64,000 nt of DNA, taken from Flavobacterium sp. (GTDB taxonomy: Bacteria; Bacteroidota; Bacteroidia; Flavobacteriales; Flavobacteriaceae). The stretch covers positions 87,950-151,949 of the forward strand of contig NZ_SEBS01000007.1 in assembly GCF_004211145.1 (NCBI RefSeq), given 5' to 3'. Below the pieces are notes generated by a model. That model had not been told where the DNA came from. It saw nothing but the letters and a program-made list of their open reading frames with translations, and ran no database searches. Below, piece after piece: positions 49,843-58,630 of the stretch. Made by a program: the position numbers and the translations under genes. Position 1 is the first letter of the stretch. Every line of letters starts with the position of its first letter.

Positions 49843-50963
49843 TAAAGTGTGATGGTGTTTATCGGTGGCAAGTCGACTGACAAGCTTATTGAGAGTTTAC
49901 CATTTTTCGTTTTTGTGTCCATTGAACCCGCGTTCAGATAGACCTTAATGAAATCGCTTTCATCTTCAATTTGATTAAATGGACTTGAATAATAATATAG
50001 TTCAACTTGTGCGCTTGTAGAAAGCGACTTAAAGTAATCAGCGAATTGTCCGTCAGCAATTGTGTTAAGTTGGAGCGTTGCGGTTGCCGTCTTTCCAATC
50101 GGATAAATGGAAGAATAGATGTCCTGAAGATTTCCGTAATCTCCCTCAATCACATCAAGTTCTTTGGTCTTGTAGGTTTCACGCGCGACCGAAGAAAACA
50201 GCCAATAGGAATATGCACCTTCATTATTCAGCCATTTCAAATAATGACCGCATTCACTTTCTTTACGGAAGATGTTGACGTTGCATTTGAATTCGTCATT
50301 CACATATAACTCCAATCGGTTGAGTGCCGAGTTTAAAAGAATGACATCATCAAAAGTCACCTCATTACCACCGTCACACAGATACATTCTCTTAGTGTCA
50401 GAATTTGTAATTGCATACGACTCACTTGTCATTGAGGTGCTAATATTTCTAAAGGAAATTGTGTCACCCGAATTAGTTCCATAGACTGAAAAATCAAATG
50501 GATAACCTTCAAAATAGGGAACCGTATAGGTGAGATAGTTTGCCGTTGGCAATAGGATTCTTACGTCGGTATCTTGAGCGTAAGCGAGTTTCTTTCTATA
50601 ACCAATCTGTTGCTCCACACCGCCATAGAAATTAAACGTGAAGGCTCTAAAATCGCTCACGAAATCGGCTTCAACGGTTATGTCAACTACTAAAGATTTT
50701 ACAATTGAATCATCATCATAAATGAACAATTCAGATAAGTCAGGAATGATTGAATCCTTGAATCTGTCAGGTGCAAACAAAGCCTTAGCCATGTCCTTCA
50801 AATTCATTGTGAACACACCTTCGAAAGGGAAGAAGACAAACTCCAAACCGTCAACCATAACGGATGCCCTAACAGGTTCATCGATTGTGTCACTTTGAAA
50901 TTTTACGATGAAATTGTTGTAGGCGGGATTTAAGTTCGGTAAGCTGTTAATTATGCTAATCAT
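49842..50963 (-). CDS. tail protein (373 aa), distal-tail-like
   Basis: This soluble, beta-rich protein starts MISIINSLPNLNPAYNNFIV and shares one base with the next gene. Regular strands (ADFVSDFRAFTFNFYGGVEQQIGYRKKL) and a central ECGHYLKWLNNEGAYSYWLFSS segment are visible. It sits between a tail-completion-like protein and the large baseplate protein, the place of distal tail proteins in siphoviruses. The assignment is positional. Confidence 0.55.
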   Translation of the reverse strand: MISIINSLPNLNPAYNNFIVKFQSDTIDEPVRASVMVDGLEFVFFPFEGVFTMNLKDMAKALFAPDRFKDSIIPDLSELFIYDDDSIVKSLVVDITVEADFVSDFRAFTFNFYGGVEQQIGYRKKLAYAQDTDVRILLPTANYLTYTVPYFEGYPFDFSVYGTNSGDTISFRNISTSMTSESYAITNSDTKRMYLCDGGNEVTFDDVILLNSALNRLELYVNDEFKCNVNIFRKESECGHYLKWLNNEGAYSYWLFSSVARETYKTKELDVIEGDYGNLQDIYSSIYPIGKTATATLQLNTIADGQFADYFKSLSTSAQVELYYYSSPFNQIEDESDFIKVYLNAGSMDTKTKNGKLSISLSVDLPPINTITL

Positions 50964-51424
50964 TGAAATTCGTTGAAGCTTTTTGTTATCATCGCCTCAA
51001 CATCTTTGATGAAGCGGCTAACATTTATTTGCTCGACTTTATCAAGGATTTCTTGAATTCGGTCGGGTGTAATCACTTGAGTATAAATTGGAAGGTTATT
51101 TTCCTTTTTGGTTCCCTTCTTAGCGATTGAACGCGCAATGAGGAATGCTAATGAACTGATTGAAAGCTTGTCTTCTAATGGTTTCAAACCCTTGGCTTTT
51201 ATCCATTTCTCTATTGCTTCCAGCGGTGGCATTTTTCCAGCCCTTCGACCGCCGAGATATTCATATCCAAACAGGAAAGCTTGGTTCGGTTGATATAATG
51301 TCAGCAACCCTCTTTCGAATTCTCCTGTTGTTCTTTTGCCGCTGGAATTGTAGACCTTCAGGATGTCATCCCGGAGTCGTTCCATTTCTTCATGGAGAAC
51401 ATCTTTAGTTTCTTCTTCGAACAT
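50960..51424 (-). CDS. tail morphogenesis protein, gp10-like
   Basis: This 154-residue, alpha-helical protein has FEEETKDVLHEEMERLRDDILKVYNSSGKRTTGEFERG and LAFLIARSIAKKGTKKENNLPIYTQVI. The pattern of an N-terminal amphipathic helix, a GYEYLGGRRAGKMPP loop and an ARSIAxKGxK helix resembles HK97-gp10/tail-completion proteins of Bacteroidota phages. It overlaps the following gene by four bases. Confidence 0.5.
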   Translation of the reverse strand: MFEEETKDVLHEEMERLRDDILKVYNSSGKRTTGEFERGLLTLYQPNQAFLFGYEYLGGRRAGKMPPLEAIEKWIKAKGLKPLEDKLSISSLAFLIARSIAKKGTKKENNLPIYTQVITPDRIQEILDKVEQINVSRFIKDVEAMITKSFNEFQ

Positions 51425-51427
51425 TCA

Positions 51428-51829
51428 TTAGTCAATCAATGTCAGGTTATAGCTAACCAATTTTCCATCGACATTCATGTCTTCCATATTGATTACTTCA
51501 AGAATTCTGAATTGGTTAATCTTATAGCTGTTACATTGGAGAGCGGTCAGAATAAAGGGAAGTTGATTTTCCTTAATCGGTTTGATATATGTTTCAAACT
51601 TGTAATCATATTCTTCATCAACATCGGAATGTACCGCCAAAAGAAAGCGGCCTGAATAGGTCATAGTCGCTTCACCATATTCATTGAACTTTGGGTCTTC
51701 AACAATTGGTTCAACGAATAACCCAATGACATCCTTTTCAAGTTCAATTAGATTCTGATAATCCTTTCTTCCATAGAAGAAGAACCACCTTTTATTTGCC
51801 ACATCTTCGAAAAGTTCTTTTAATGTCAT
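51428..51829 (-). CDS. hypothetical tail-region protein (133 aa)
   Basis: The protein starts MTLKELFEDVANKRWFFFYG, is soluble, and is beta-rich in its second half (KFETYIKPIKENQLPFILTALQ). It overlaps the gene before it by four bases and is followed after three bases by the gp10-like gene. A neck or tail-terminator role is plausible by position only. Confidence 0.55.
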   Translation of the reverse strand: MTLKELFEDVANKRWFFFYGRKDYQNLIELEKDVIGLFVEPIVEDPKFNEYGEATMTYSGRFLLAVHSDVDEEYDYKFETYIKPIKENQLPFILTALQCNSYKINQFRILEVINMEDMNVDGKLVSYNLTLID

Positions 51830-52410
51830 TTGTTGTTTTGTCTTTGTTTTTTATTAGAGGCAATCGCACGTTGTAGCGAAGCCATTGTCTTGTTCATTCT
51901 TAATTTTTGAATAACCGTCCAATACGGCAAATTTTCAACCGCTTCCCATTTGCATATATCGCCACCTGCGAGGTCATCGATTATATTTAGAACACCAAAC
52001 TGACCCATTTTTTCAGAGCCGTTTACAAGAATCCAATCGGCATCAGGTTCCTGATGGAGTTCGTTTTGCTCCATCGTTGCCAATTGTTTTTCCCGCGCTT
52101 TGATGGTATTCAAGATTCCGTAGAATTCGATGATTGGAATTCGATATGATTGGTCGGTGTCTAATCCTGTAATTAGCTTCGCGATTTCAACCAAGCTTTC
52201 AGGATTGCCGTCAGACAAATAATCTCTAACGTTCGTCACATCTCCGAAGCTTAATGAGTCCAATTCCAATAGTTGAATTGTTTCATCCTCAAATTCAAAT
52301 TCTTGTATTGGACTAAGCCATTGAAGGAATTCATTTATCTGACGGAGTTCGTCATAATCTACCAAGAGAAATTCCTCGAATGTGTAATTTGTAATTCCTG
52401 TTATCGCCAT
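51826..52410 (-). CDS. hypothetical phage protein (194 aa)
   Basis: The protein is acidic, mostly helical and without a signal peptide (MAITGITNYTFEEFLLVDYD). The segment DDLAGGDICKWEAVENLPYWTVIQKLRMNKTMASLQRAI near the C-terminus looks like an adaptor or chaperone helix bundle. It overlaps the end of the large terminase gene by 10 bases. It may be a tail-assembly chaperone equivalent. No family recognised. Confidence 0.55.
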   Translation of the reverse strand: MAITGITNYTFEEFLLVDYDELRQINEFLQWLSPIQEFEFEDETIQLLELDSLSFGDVTNVRDYLSDGNPESLVEIAKLITGLDTDQSYRIPIIEFYGILNTIKAREKQLATMEQNELHQEPDADWILVNGSEKMGQFGVLNIIDDLAGGDICKWEAVENLPYWTVIQKLRMNKTMASLQRAIASNKKQRQNNK

Positions 52411-53615
52411 TTAAAACCGAATTTCTTTTGGCCTTTGCCTCTTGTCATCATATACCAATATCTGATTCCGTCGATGCTGTGATTATACTTGTCAATTGGA
52501 ACGTTCAAACTGTTTCCATCGTTGTCTTGCAACCACTTGTAGTTATGGAGTTCTTTAATCAGATTTTTAGAACTCACGGTCACCTTAAACGGCTCCCGTT
52601 GCATGAGACTTAACCCGTGAATTATCGAGTTCTCATATTTCTTGGCTCCAAGAATCGGTAACCCAAACTTCCTTAATTCTGCAATCGCTTGCGCTCCTGA
52701 TTGGTCAGCATAAATTATCTGAGTTCTGTAATTAGTAGATTTGAGCCTTGCGAAGATGTCAGGATTGAATAATCCTTTTTCGTAAATGACTTCATCCCAA
52801 ATCAGAGTTCCATCAGCTTCCCAAATGGCTGTAAATGTTGTTGGGTCATTTGAGAATCCAAAGTCCATTCCACCGCCAACATATTTTGCATGAGGTGGTA
52901 TTTCATCAATGGTTTCGTAATTGGTTAAGATTGCTCCCGTGAGACTTCCAAGTTGTCCTAATCCTCTTGTCTGCCAAAGATTTTCATAGTAGGGGTCACC
53001 TAATTCTGCTAACCGTTTCCATTCCCACATATCGGATTTAATGTCATCCGATAATGCTTCATTGTCTTGGAACGTTAGCGTGATGAAATCGCAATCATCT
53101 CTTCCTAATAGTCGTTCGTCAAACCAAAATGGAGCATCAGGATTCCAGCATAGGAGACTAAACAACTTTGTTCTTGAATGAAGCTCATGCCATGCTTGAT
53201 GCGGGGAGTTATTAGCCTCACAGAAATAAGTAATATCAGCCCTGACTCCCTTGAGTTTAGCAGGTTCGTCACATCCAAGGAACTTGAATTTTGATTTGTT
53301 GAGGCGATAAGTCCTATCGGTTTTATTATGTTTTTCAGGGTCGTATAAACCAAGCAAATCGAGGATGTCGAAGAAATCCTTCATTGCTGTATTCTTCAAA
53401 GCTGGAATATCCTTTCCGACAATGTTGATGTTAATCTTGCGCTTTTCGGCAAACCAAATGAGGTATTCCAAAATTGCATACGTCTTTCCCGCTGATTGGC
53501 CGCCTCGGACTGCTCTTATCCTTTTCGATAGTTTTGCAACTTTCTCGAAGGCGGTTGTTGGAATTGTTCCCTTCGGTTTATCGTCTTCCGTAGAGGTTTG
53601 AGTTACTTCTTTCAA
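52401..53615 (-). CDS. terminase large subunit
   Basis: This 404-residue packaging motor has the Walker A-like motif RGGQSAGKT (residues 37-45), Walker B ending at Glu133 in ADITYFCEAN, and the RNase H-like nuclease start GGGMDFGFSNDPTTFTAIW. It cuts and translocates phage DNA into proheads with the portal. It overlaps the small subunit gene by four bases. Unusually, it is separated from the portal gene by the fibre and holin genes and a terminator. Confidence 0.92.
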   Translation of the reverse strand: MKEVTQTSTEDDKPKGTIPTTAFEKVAKLSKRIRAVRGGQSAGKTYAILEYLIWFAEKRKININIVGKDIPALKNTAMKDFFDILDLLGLYDPEKHNKTDRTYRLNKSKFKFLGCDEPAKLKGVRADITYFCEANNSPHQAWHELHSRTKLFSLLCWNPDAPFWFDERLLGRDDCDFITLTFQDNEALSDDIKSDMWEWKRLAELGDPYYENLWQTRGLGQLGSLTGAILTNYETIDEIPPHAKYVGGGMDFGFSNDPTTFTAIWEADGTLIWDEVIYEKGLFNPDIFARLKSTNYRTQIIYADQSGAQAIAELRKFGLPILGAKKYENSIIHGLSLMQREPFKVTVSSKNLIKELHNYKWLQDNDGNSLNVPIDKYNHSIDGIRYWYMMTRGKGQKKFGFKWR

Positions 53616-54154
53616 AAATCATATTCATCACTTTTTTCGTTATCTGTTGAAGTTGGCATGTTGATTTTTAAAGGTTCAACATCTTGATAATTGATGTCGA
53701 TGACGGTTCCGTTCCTAATCGCGTCAATGAGATTTTTCTTTGATTCCGAACCCGCTTCGATTTGTATAATGGTTTGATTCGTTCGGGTGGTTTCTTGCTT
53801 GTGAACGAGAGCGAATTCACTACTAAATTTTCTTTCGAGAATCCAAGCCCAACGAGTAAAGTTTGCATCGTTCATCAATTTTTCACCAACGACCTCTTTC
53901 ATATCGATGTAGGCCAACTGAAGTATTTCAAGGAATTCTTCAGCATGTTCATTTTCGATTTCCCCAGCTTTCCACCGCCTGAATTGGCGGTTGCTGATTA
54001 TGCATCGTGGGTCACCATGTTTTTTAATTTCCCTATTGACGAGCAGAACCAAATCTTCGTCAGTTAGGAAAATGACCTTCTTGCCTTCAAGGACTGTTTT
54101 GAGCGCATCTGTCCAAATTTTCATTTTGCTTGATTGTCCTTTTGGTCTTGCCAT
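53612..54154 (-). CDS. terminase small subunit (probable)
   Basis: This 180-residue protein has a helix-turn-helix-like N-terminal half (LLVNREIKKHGDPRCIISNRQFRRWKAGEI) and a helical oligomerisation segment (FTRWAWILERKFSSEFALVHKQETTR), ending in an acidic tail. It overlaps the large subunit by four bases. Position, size and DNA-binding pattern fit TerS, which recognises the packaging site. It is the first gene behind promoter-like element B. Confidence 0.75.
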   Translation of the reverse strand: MARPKGQSSKMKIWTDALKTVLEGKKVIFLTDEDLVLLVNREIKKHGDPRCIISNRQFRRWKAGEIENEHAEEFLEILQLAYIDMKEVVGEKLMNDANFTRWAWILERKFSSEFALVHKQETTRTNQTIIQIEAGSESKKNLIDAIRNGTVIDINYQDVEPLKINMPTSTDNEKSDEYDF

Positions 54155-54169
54155 TTCATGTTATTCATA

Positions 54170-54200
54170 TTATTATAAATAGTATCATAATTCTCAAAGT
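54170..54200 (-). promoter_or_regulatory. phage promoter-like element B: ACTTTG-N11-ACTATTTATAATAA
   Basis: On the minus strand ACTTTG (54195-54200) and ACTATTTATAATAA (54170-54183) have the same 11-base spacing as element A. The terminase small-subunit ATG is 15 bases downstream. Confidence 0.65.
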
Positions 54201-54210
54201 GAAGATTTGA

Positions 54211-54246
54211 CCAAAAAAAAACCAGCCTATTTTCGGCTGGCTATTT
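54211..54246 (-). terminator. terminator of the head/holin transcription unit
   Basis: On the minus strand AGCCAGCC and GGCTGGTT pair around GAAAATA, followed by seven further T residues. It lies just after the holin stop and just before promoter-like element B. Confidence 0.92.
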
Positions 54247-54252
54247 TTCGAA

Positions 54253-54714
54253 TCATTCGACAGGCTTGTTTGCGTCAGATTCTTTTTCTTCTTCGGTAAT
54301 TTCATTCAAATCTTTTTTGATTCCTTTGAGTTTACCAATCAATTCTTGGATGATTGTCCAAATACTTTTATTTCCAAGTTTTTGTGACTTTTCATCAATT
54401 GATTTCATTTCGACATAGCACCAAACAACACATATTGATTTGCTGAGGAATAGCTTAATGTCCATAAACGAGCCGTTCAAAAGATGGACATCAGCGAAGT
54501 ATGCCATGATAATAGTCATCAGATAGAAGAAACTTTTTATAACGAGGTTGAACAGTTTATGACTTCTAAATCCTGTCCAGCCTTCCTTTCTAAACATTAC
54601 AAAGATTCCCGCGAAGGTGTCGAGTGTGACGAAAAGAACCATAAGGATTATTAAACCTTTAATTGGCGCAAGGAAAGCCGTAACTATCCCGCCCAAAATC
54701 AACATTGTTTTCAC
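54253..54714 (-). CDS. phage holin, toxin secretion/phage lysis family
   Basis: This 153-residue protein has three to four membrane helices (LILGGIVTAFLAPIKGLIILMVLFVTLDTFAGIFVMF and SFFYLMTIIMAYFADVHLL) and a charged cytosolic tail (KGIKKDLNEITEEEKESDANKPVE). The pattern matches the PF05105-type holin family. Holins form membrane lesions that release endolysin at the end of infection. No endolysin gene is adjacent. Its ATG shares one base with the stop of the gene before it. Confidence 0.8.
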   Translation of the reverse strand: MKTMLILGGIVTAFLAPIKGLIILMVLFVTLDTFAGIFVMFRKEGWTGFRSHKLFNLVIKSFFYLMTIIMAYFADVHLLNGSFMDIKLFLSKSICVVWCYVEMKSIDEKSQKLGNKSIWTIIQELIGKLKGIKKDLNEITEEEKESDANKPVE

Positions 54715-55166
54715 TAATAATTTTCATCTATGTAGCTTGTTATAATGGTTAGCAGTTCATTGTAGAAATTTTCTCCAATAATTTCACTACCGATTGCCTC
54801 AAGCTTTTGCTTGCCGCCAATCCATTGACCTAAAACTATTTCTGCTCTCACAGGTTCGATTGCAGATTCAACAGCAATATGTTCTTCATCGTTTATAAGG
54901 CCACCAAGTTTCGACACACGGAGCTTCGCGCTGATTTTCAGATATGCACTTTCCCCATCTGCTTTACGCTTAAGGTATTTACAATATTCATCTTCAACGG
55001 CAATTTCCTGAGCCTCGCTCGGATGAATGCCAGGGTAGATTAAAACGGTTCCGTCTGTGTGAAGAAATGATAAATAAGCAAGAAACGTCGGGTGATTATC
55101 TTGCATTACAACTAATTCTCCAAGGTCTGTATATGTTTGACCTTGACTGGTGATGTAATAGTTCAT
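54714..55166 (-). CDS. hypothetical protein (150 aa) between fibre and holin
   Basis: The protein starts MNYYITSQGQTYTDLGELVV and ends in a helical AIGSEIIGENFYNELLTIITSYIDENY. It has a beta-rich centre (LHTDGTVLIYPGIHPSEAQEIAVEDEYC) and no signal peptide. It lies two bases after the fibre gene and overlaps the holin start, so it may be a fibre-assembly chaperone or fibre cap. No family recognised. Confidence 0.55.
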   Translation of the reverse strand: MNYYITSQGQTYTDLGELVVMQDNHPTFLAYLSFLHTDGTVLIYPGIHPSEAQEIAVEDEYCKYLKRKADGESAYLKISAKLRVSKLGGLINDEEHIAVESAIEPVRAEIVLGQWIGGKQKLEAIGSEIIGENFYNELLTIITSYIDENY

Positions 55167-55168
55167 TC

Positions 55169-58114
55169 CTATCGAATTAAAGCTATGTTATGACCGAAGT
55201 AATCAAGACCTACAGCCGAAGCGTTGGTATTATTACATGTTGCATATCCTATCGATAATGCAACTGTTGGAAGGTCTGATGATGTGGAATATGTAAAAGA
55301 GGCGTTCGTTGTTTGATTGGTCAAAACAAATGTTACTCCTGATGATGATGAATTGATATAACCGAGGTAAATATCACTTTCAACAGTATTTGCAGGTAAA
55401 CCCGTATCTACAACAGTTGCAGAACCTGATGCATCATTGTGAACAATCTGCCAATTATTGGAAGTTGCAATTCTTGCGAATGCCATGCAGTTGGTGAACG
55501 TTGTAGCATCTATCGTAAATGCAAGAAAGTTCCCTGTTACGCATCCAACAAAAGACCTGATTCCTGAAAGGTTTCCATTCGTTGAACTTCCGAACTTTGT
55601 CCAAATCTCGAAGGAAGAATCACTTCGTGAGAAGTATGCTCCTTGGCGGCCACCCGATGATGTGCCTGATGTTGAACTTGTTTCTAACCCAAATCTCCCC
55701 GTTCTTGTAAAGGCATTTGTCTGAACATAATTCCTTGATGCTGGCCCGTTCGATATTACAGGTACGGGACCTTGAACATTTAGGTTAACCGTACCGATGT
55801 TTGGAAGAACCCAATAATTTTCTTTTATGGGGAATCTATCAACCTTGCTCAAAATTAAGTTTGAAATGGTCGTAGAATGCCCGCTTGTCACAGCACTAAT
55901 GGCATTAATTGAGGAACTATAATCCGTACCTGTAATACCGCTCACAGGTTTAGAAATTACTTTACCTGATGAGTCTGTCGAGAGATAATTTGTTGTTGTC
56001 CCTGAATCGAACCTTGAAGTTGGATATTGATTGAACTGTAAATAATCGGTTCCAATATTCAACAAGGTCGGAGCCGCAGATTCTGTCGAACCATATCCGT
56101 TCTTAAAGGAATAAAGTAATCGGCTATCAGTCCACTTATCGTAAGCTATCGATTTAACGGCAGAAAAAACTTGTTGGGCTTGACTGGTCGATGCTCCTGT
56201 GAATGATGAGACAATTGGATTAACCATACCACCATTAGAACCTTGGCTGAATAATTGAAGAAAGCCTGTGATTCCACCCGCGCCCGTTATATGACCGAAT
56301 GATGTTCCAAAATTGGAATTACCATTATTGGTGTTGTATGAAATACTTCCACCTGTTAGGATAATGCTACCTGTTCTATACGCTGGATTGGTGGATTGAT
56401 TTGCTTTTGTTCCATCACTATTTAGCCACACATTCGAAATTGTAGACGCTGATAATATGCTACTTGTTAAGCCCGTGATTTGGGGAATAACATACTCACG
56501 TGTGGCAAGTGTTCCTGATTCCATAGGCATTCTCGCGATAACATCAGCGTGTTCAACACCGTTGAAACCAATCAGCTTAGTATTGTAATCCGTCGATGCA
56601 TTAAAGTTGATTGATGAACCATCAATTTCTAAGTAATGTCCACCCGAACCTGAACCGCTATTAGAAACCTTAATGTAACTTCGATTATAGTCTTCCGTTA
56701 CAACGAAATCAATTGCTCCATCAGCATATTGGTCTAATTCTAAGTGAATGTCATGACCTTGCGCTTCTGAACCGTAGTTAAGAACTGACTGTAAATTTTG
56801 AGTACCGCCGCTTAAGGTCGCTATTGATTCATCAACAAAATCTTCGGTTGCAACATAGCCGCTTTTGTGACGGAATTTTTGTTCATGCGTGTCTCCACTA
56901 ATCGAAAATTGTTCTGCTCCGATTATCAACCCACCATTTCTTTCCCCATCGTTTTGCGTAATGGTGATTGTTGATTTACTGACTTCAATCGATGATGAAG
57001 CCTCAACGTCAGTCAACATCACCCTGTGAGGTTCAAGTCTTAAATCTTCAGTTGGTGATTGCACTAAAACTACTGTAGGAGTTAAGTATATGCTATTGTC
57101 CGATGCGCTTGATGCAAGACCTATTGTTTGGTCTGTCGCAATATTACCATTGTCAAGAACTGCCTGAAGGTCTTGATTCCCGCCGTCAGGAATCAGACCG
57201 ATGAACTCTAACCTTGAGGCGGCTGTGGAGATGCTAAATTCAACTACATGATTCGGCTCAAGAACAAAATCCTGTAGGTTTGGGAAATAGAATTTAAAGG
57301 CACCCGTTCCTGAGTTGTGTTTCAATGTCAACGGAGTTGCCTGAAAATTCTTTACAATGAATTTCTTACCTGAATAAAGGGCTTGACCTTCTACCTCATT
57401 AAATCCAACACTATTCCATTGTGTACATGTTCCGATGTGTCTTACAGCACCTAAATATGATGGTAGAACAAAGGTATTTAGCGTTCCAATGAAGTAAAGT
57501 TGCAATTCGTTTGATTCGAGTTTTGTAACAAAAAAATCAGGAATTACAAATGGTGTTTCTTCAATGATTGTTTCTCCGATAATTGTAACCGTGGAAACCA
57601 ATAAAGTTCCATTAGGGACTACAGGTGATGTTGGATTTTCATCATCTTCGGTTCCTTGGATTGCCTCAAATGTATTTTCACCATTTGCAACGATGATGTC
57701 AATTCTTGTCGCGCCGCTGGAAGCCGCTGGAACTACGTAAACGAATTCTTCAGAATTGCCGTATAGTTCACCGCTGATTCTCCATGTGCCGCCTGAATAA
57801 ATATGTATTTCATCATCTATACGCTCAAGGTCGATGTCAATCAATTGGTCTTGTTCAAGGCCGCTCAAAGACACAATTTGCTTCGAAAAAATCATCGGTA
57901 CCAAGACTTCCATCAATGATACCTGAGAACCGAACACCACACCATTTACTCGAATTTCGGAAATGTGTGTTGCTGGAAGTAATTGCATCCTCGTATCGTA
58001 AGCGTTGTAGATTGCGATTGCGTCATCTTCAATCGGGAGAACAATATAATTTTTGATTCGCCTCTTACCATTTAAGCGGAAATAACCGCTATCAATATTT
58101 TGAATAATTTGCAT
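55169..58114 (-). CDS. tail fibre / receptor-binding protein (981 aa)
   Basis: An N-terminal 200-residue domain (DSGYFRLNGKRRIKNYIVLPIEDDAIAIYNAYD) probably docks to the virion. Repeated entry motifs follow, DLQAVLDNGNIATDQTIGL (near 320) and NLQSVLNYGSEAQGHDIHLEL (near 440), as found before beta-helical fibre shafts. The C-terminal 250 residues (RSDSSFEIWTKFG ... GYINSSSSGVTFVLTNQTTNASFTYS) are Ser/Thr/Gly-rich and jelly-roll-like, probably the receptor tip. The gene starts immediately after the connector gene. Confidence 0.75.
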   Translation of the reverse strand: MQIIQNIDSGYFRLNGKRRIKNYIVLPIEDDAIAIYNAYDTRMQLLPATHISEIRVNGVVFGSQVSLMEVLVPMIFSKQIVSLSGLEQDQLIDIDLERIDDEIHIYSGGTWRISGELYGNSEEFVYVVPAASSGATRIDIIVANGENTFEAIQGTEDDENPTSPVVPNGTLLVSTVTIIGETIIEETPFVIPDFFVTKLESNELQLYFIGTLNTFVLPSYLGAVRHIGTCTQWNSVGFNEVEGQALYSGKKFIVKNFQATPLTLKHNSGTGAFKFYFPNLQDFVLEPNHVVEFSISTAASRLEFIGLIPDGGNQDLQAVLDNGNIATDQTIGLASSASDNSIYLTPTVVLVQSPTEDLRLEPHRVMLTDVEASSSIEVSKSTITITQNDGERNGGLIIGAEQFSISGDTHEQKFRHKSGYVATEDFVDESIATLSGGTQNLQSVLNYGSEAQGHDIHLELDQYADGAIDFVVTEDYNRSYIKVSNSGSGSGGHYLEIDGSSINFNASTDYNTKLIGFNGVEHADVIARMPMESGTLATREYVIPQITGLTSSILSASTISNVWLNSDGTKANQSTNPAYRTGSIILTGGSISYNTNNGNSNFGTSFGHITGAGGITGFLQLFSQGSNGGMVNPIVSSFTGASTSQAQQVFSAVKSIAYDKWTDSRLLYSFKNGYGSTESAAPTLLNIGTDYLQFNQYPTSRFDSGTTTNYLSTDSSGKVISKPVSGITGTDYSSSINAISAVTSGHSTTISNLILSKVDRFPIKENYWVLPNIGTVNLNVQGPVPVISNGPASRNYVQTNAFTRTGRFGLETSSTSGTSSGGRQGAYFSRSDSSFEIWTKFGSSTNGNLSGIRSFVGCVTGNFLAFTIDATTFTNCMAFARIATSNNWQIVHNDASGSATVVDTGLPANTVESDIYLGYINSSSSGVTFVLTNQTTNASFTYSTSSDLPTVALSIGYATCNNTNASAVGLDYFGHNIALIR

Positions 58115-58630
58115 TTAGATTCGCCAAAATTTAAGCTTGCGTTCACCCGTTCTAATAGTGTCAGCTTTATAATTGTAATGAGGAAATAACTGTTTGTTGT
58201 CATCGAGGTATAACTTGATGATTTCCCATTTTGAAGCCGCTGATTCGCGGTTTTGTTGAGCCTTGTCCTTCAACGCGGCTTGCGAAGTTGGTTCGGAATC
58301 GACGGTCAATTTTGTGGTCGCACCAAACGGAGTTATGTTCACATTAATTTCCAGCATCAAGCGGGAATAGGTGAGGTCAATCAACATCGATTTTAAACCA
58401 TCCTGAGCAAACTGAACCCCGTTTTGCATGAAAGTAGAACCGCTGAGAAGGTCTTGATAAGATGGCGTTTCCAAGTTGCTTAAAACGTCAAAATAAAAGT
58501 GCATTCCAAGATAGTCCCTCAAATCCACATCTTGGGCTTGAAGAATTATTGGATTGATTTTATCAGTATCGGTAGTTTTTGCAACATCCTTTTTTAATCT
58601 AAGGTCATCGATTGTGATTATTGGAGTCAT
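58115..58630 (-). CDS. head-tail connector-like protein (DUF6712-like)
   Basis: This 171-residue helical protein contains NPIILQAQDVDLRDYLGMHFYFDVLSNL, GLKSMLIDLTYSRLMLEIN and AAASKWEIIK-like helices. The pattern matches the DUF6712 proteins found next to Bacteroidota phage portal genes, thought to be connector components. It overlaps the portal stop by four bases, and the fibre gene starts right after it. The family name is given from pattern recognition. Confidence 0.6.
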   Translation of the reverse strand: MTPIITIDDLRLKKDVAKTTDTDKINPIILQAQDVDLRDYLGMHFYFDVLSNLETPSYQDLLSGSTFMQNGVQFAQDGLKSMLIDLTYSRLMLEINVNITPFGATTKLTVDSEPTSQAALKDKAQQNRESAASKWEIIKLYLDDNKQLFPHYNYKADTIRTGERKLKFWRI

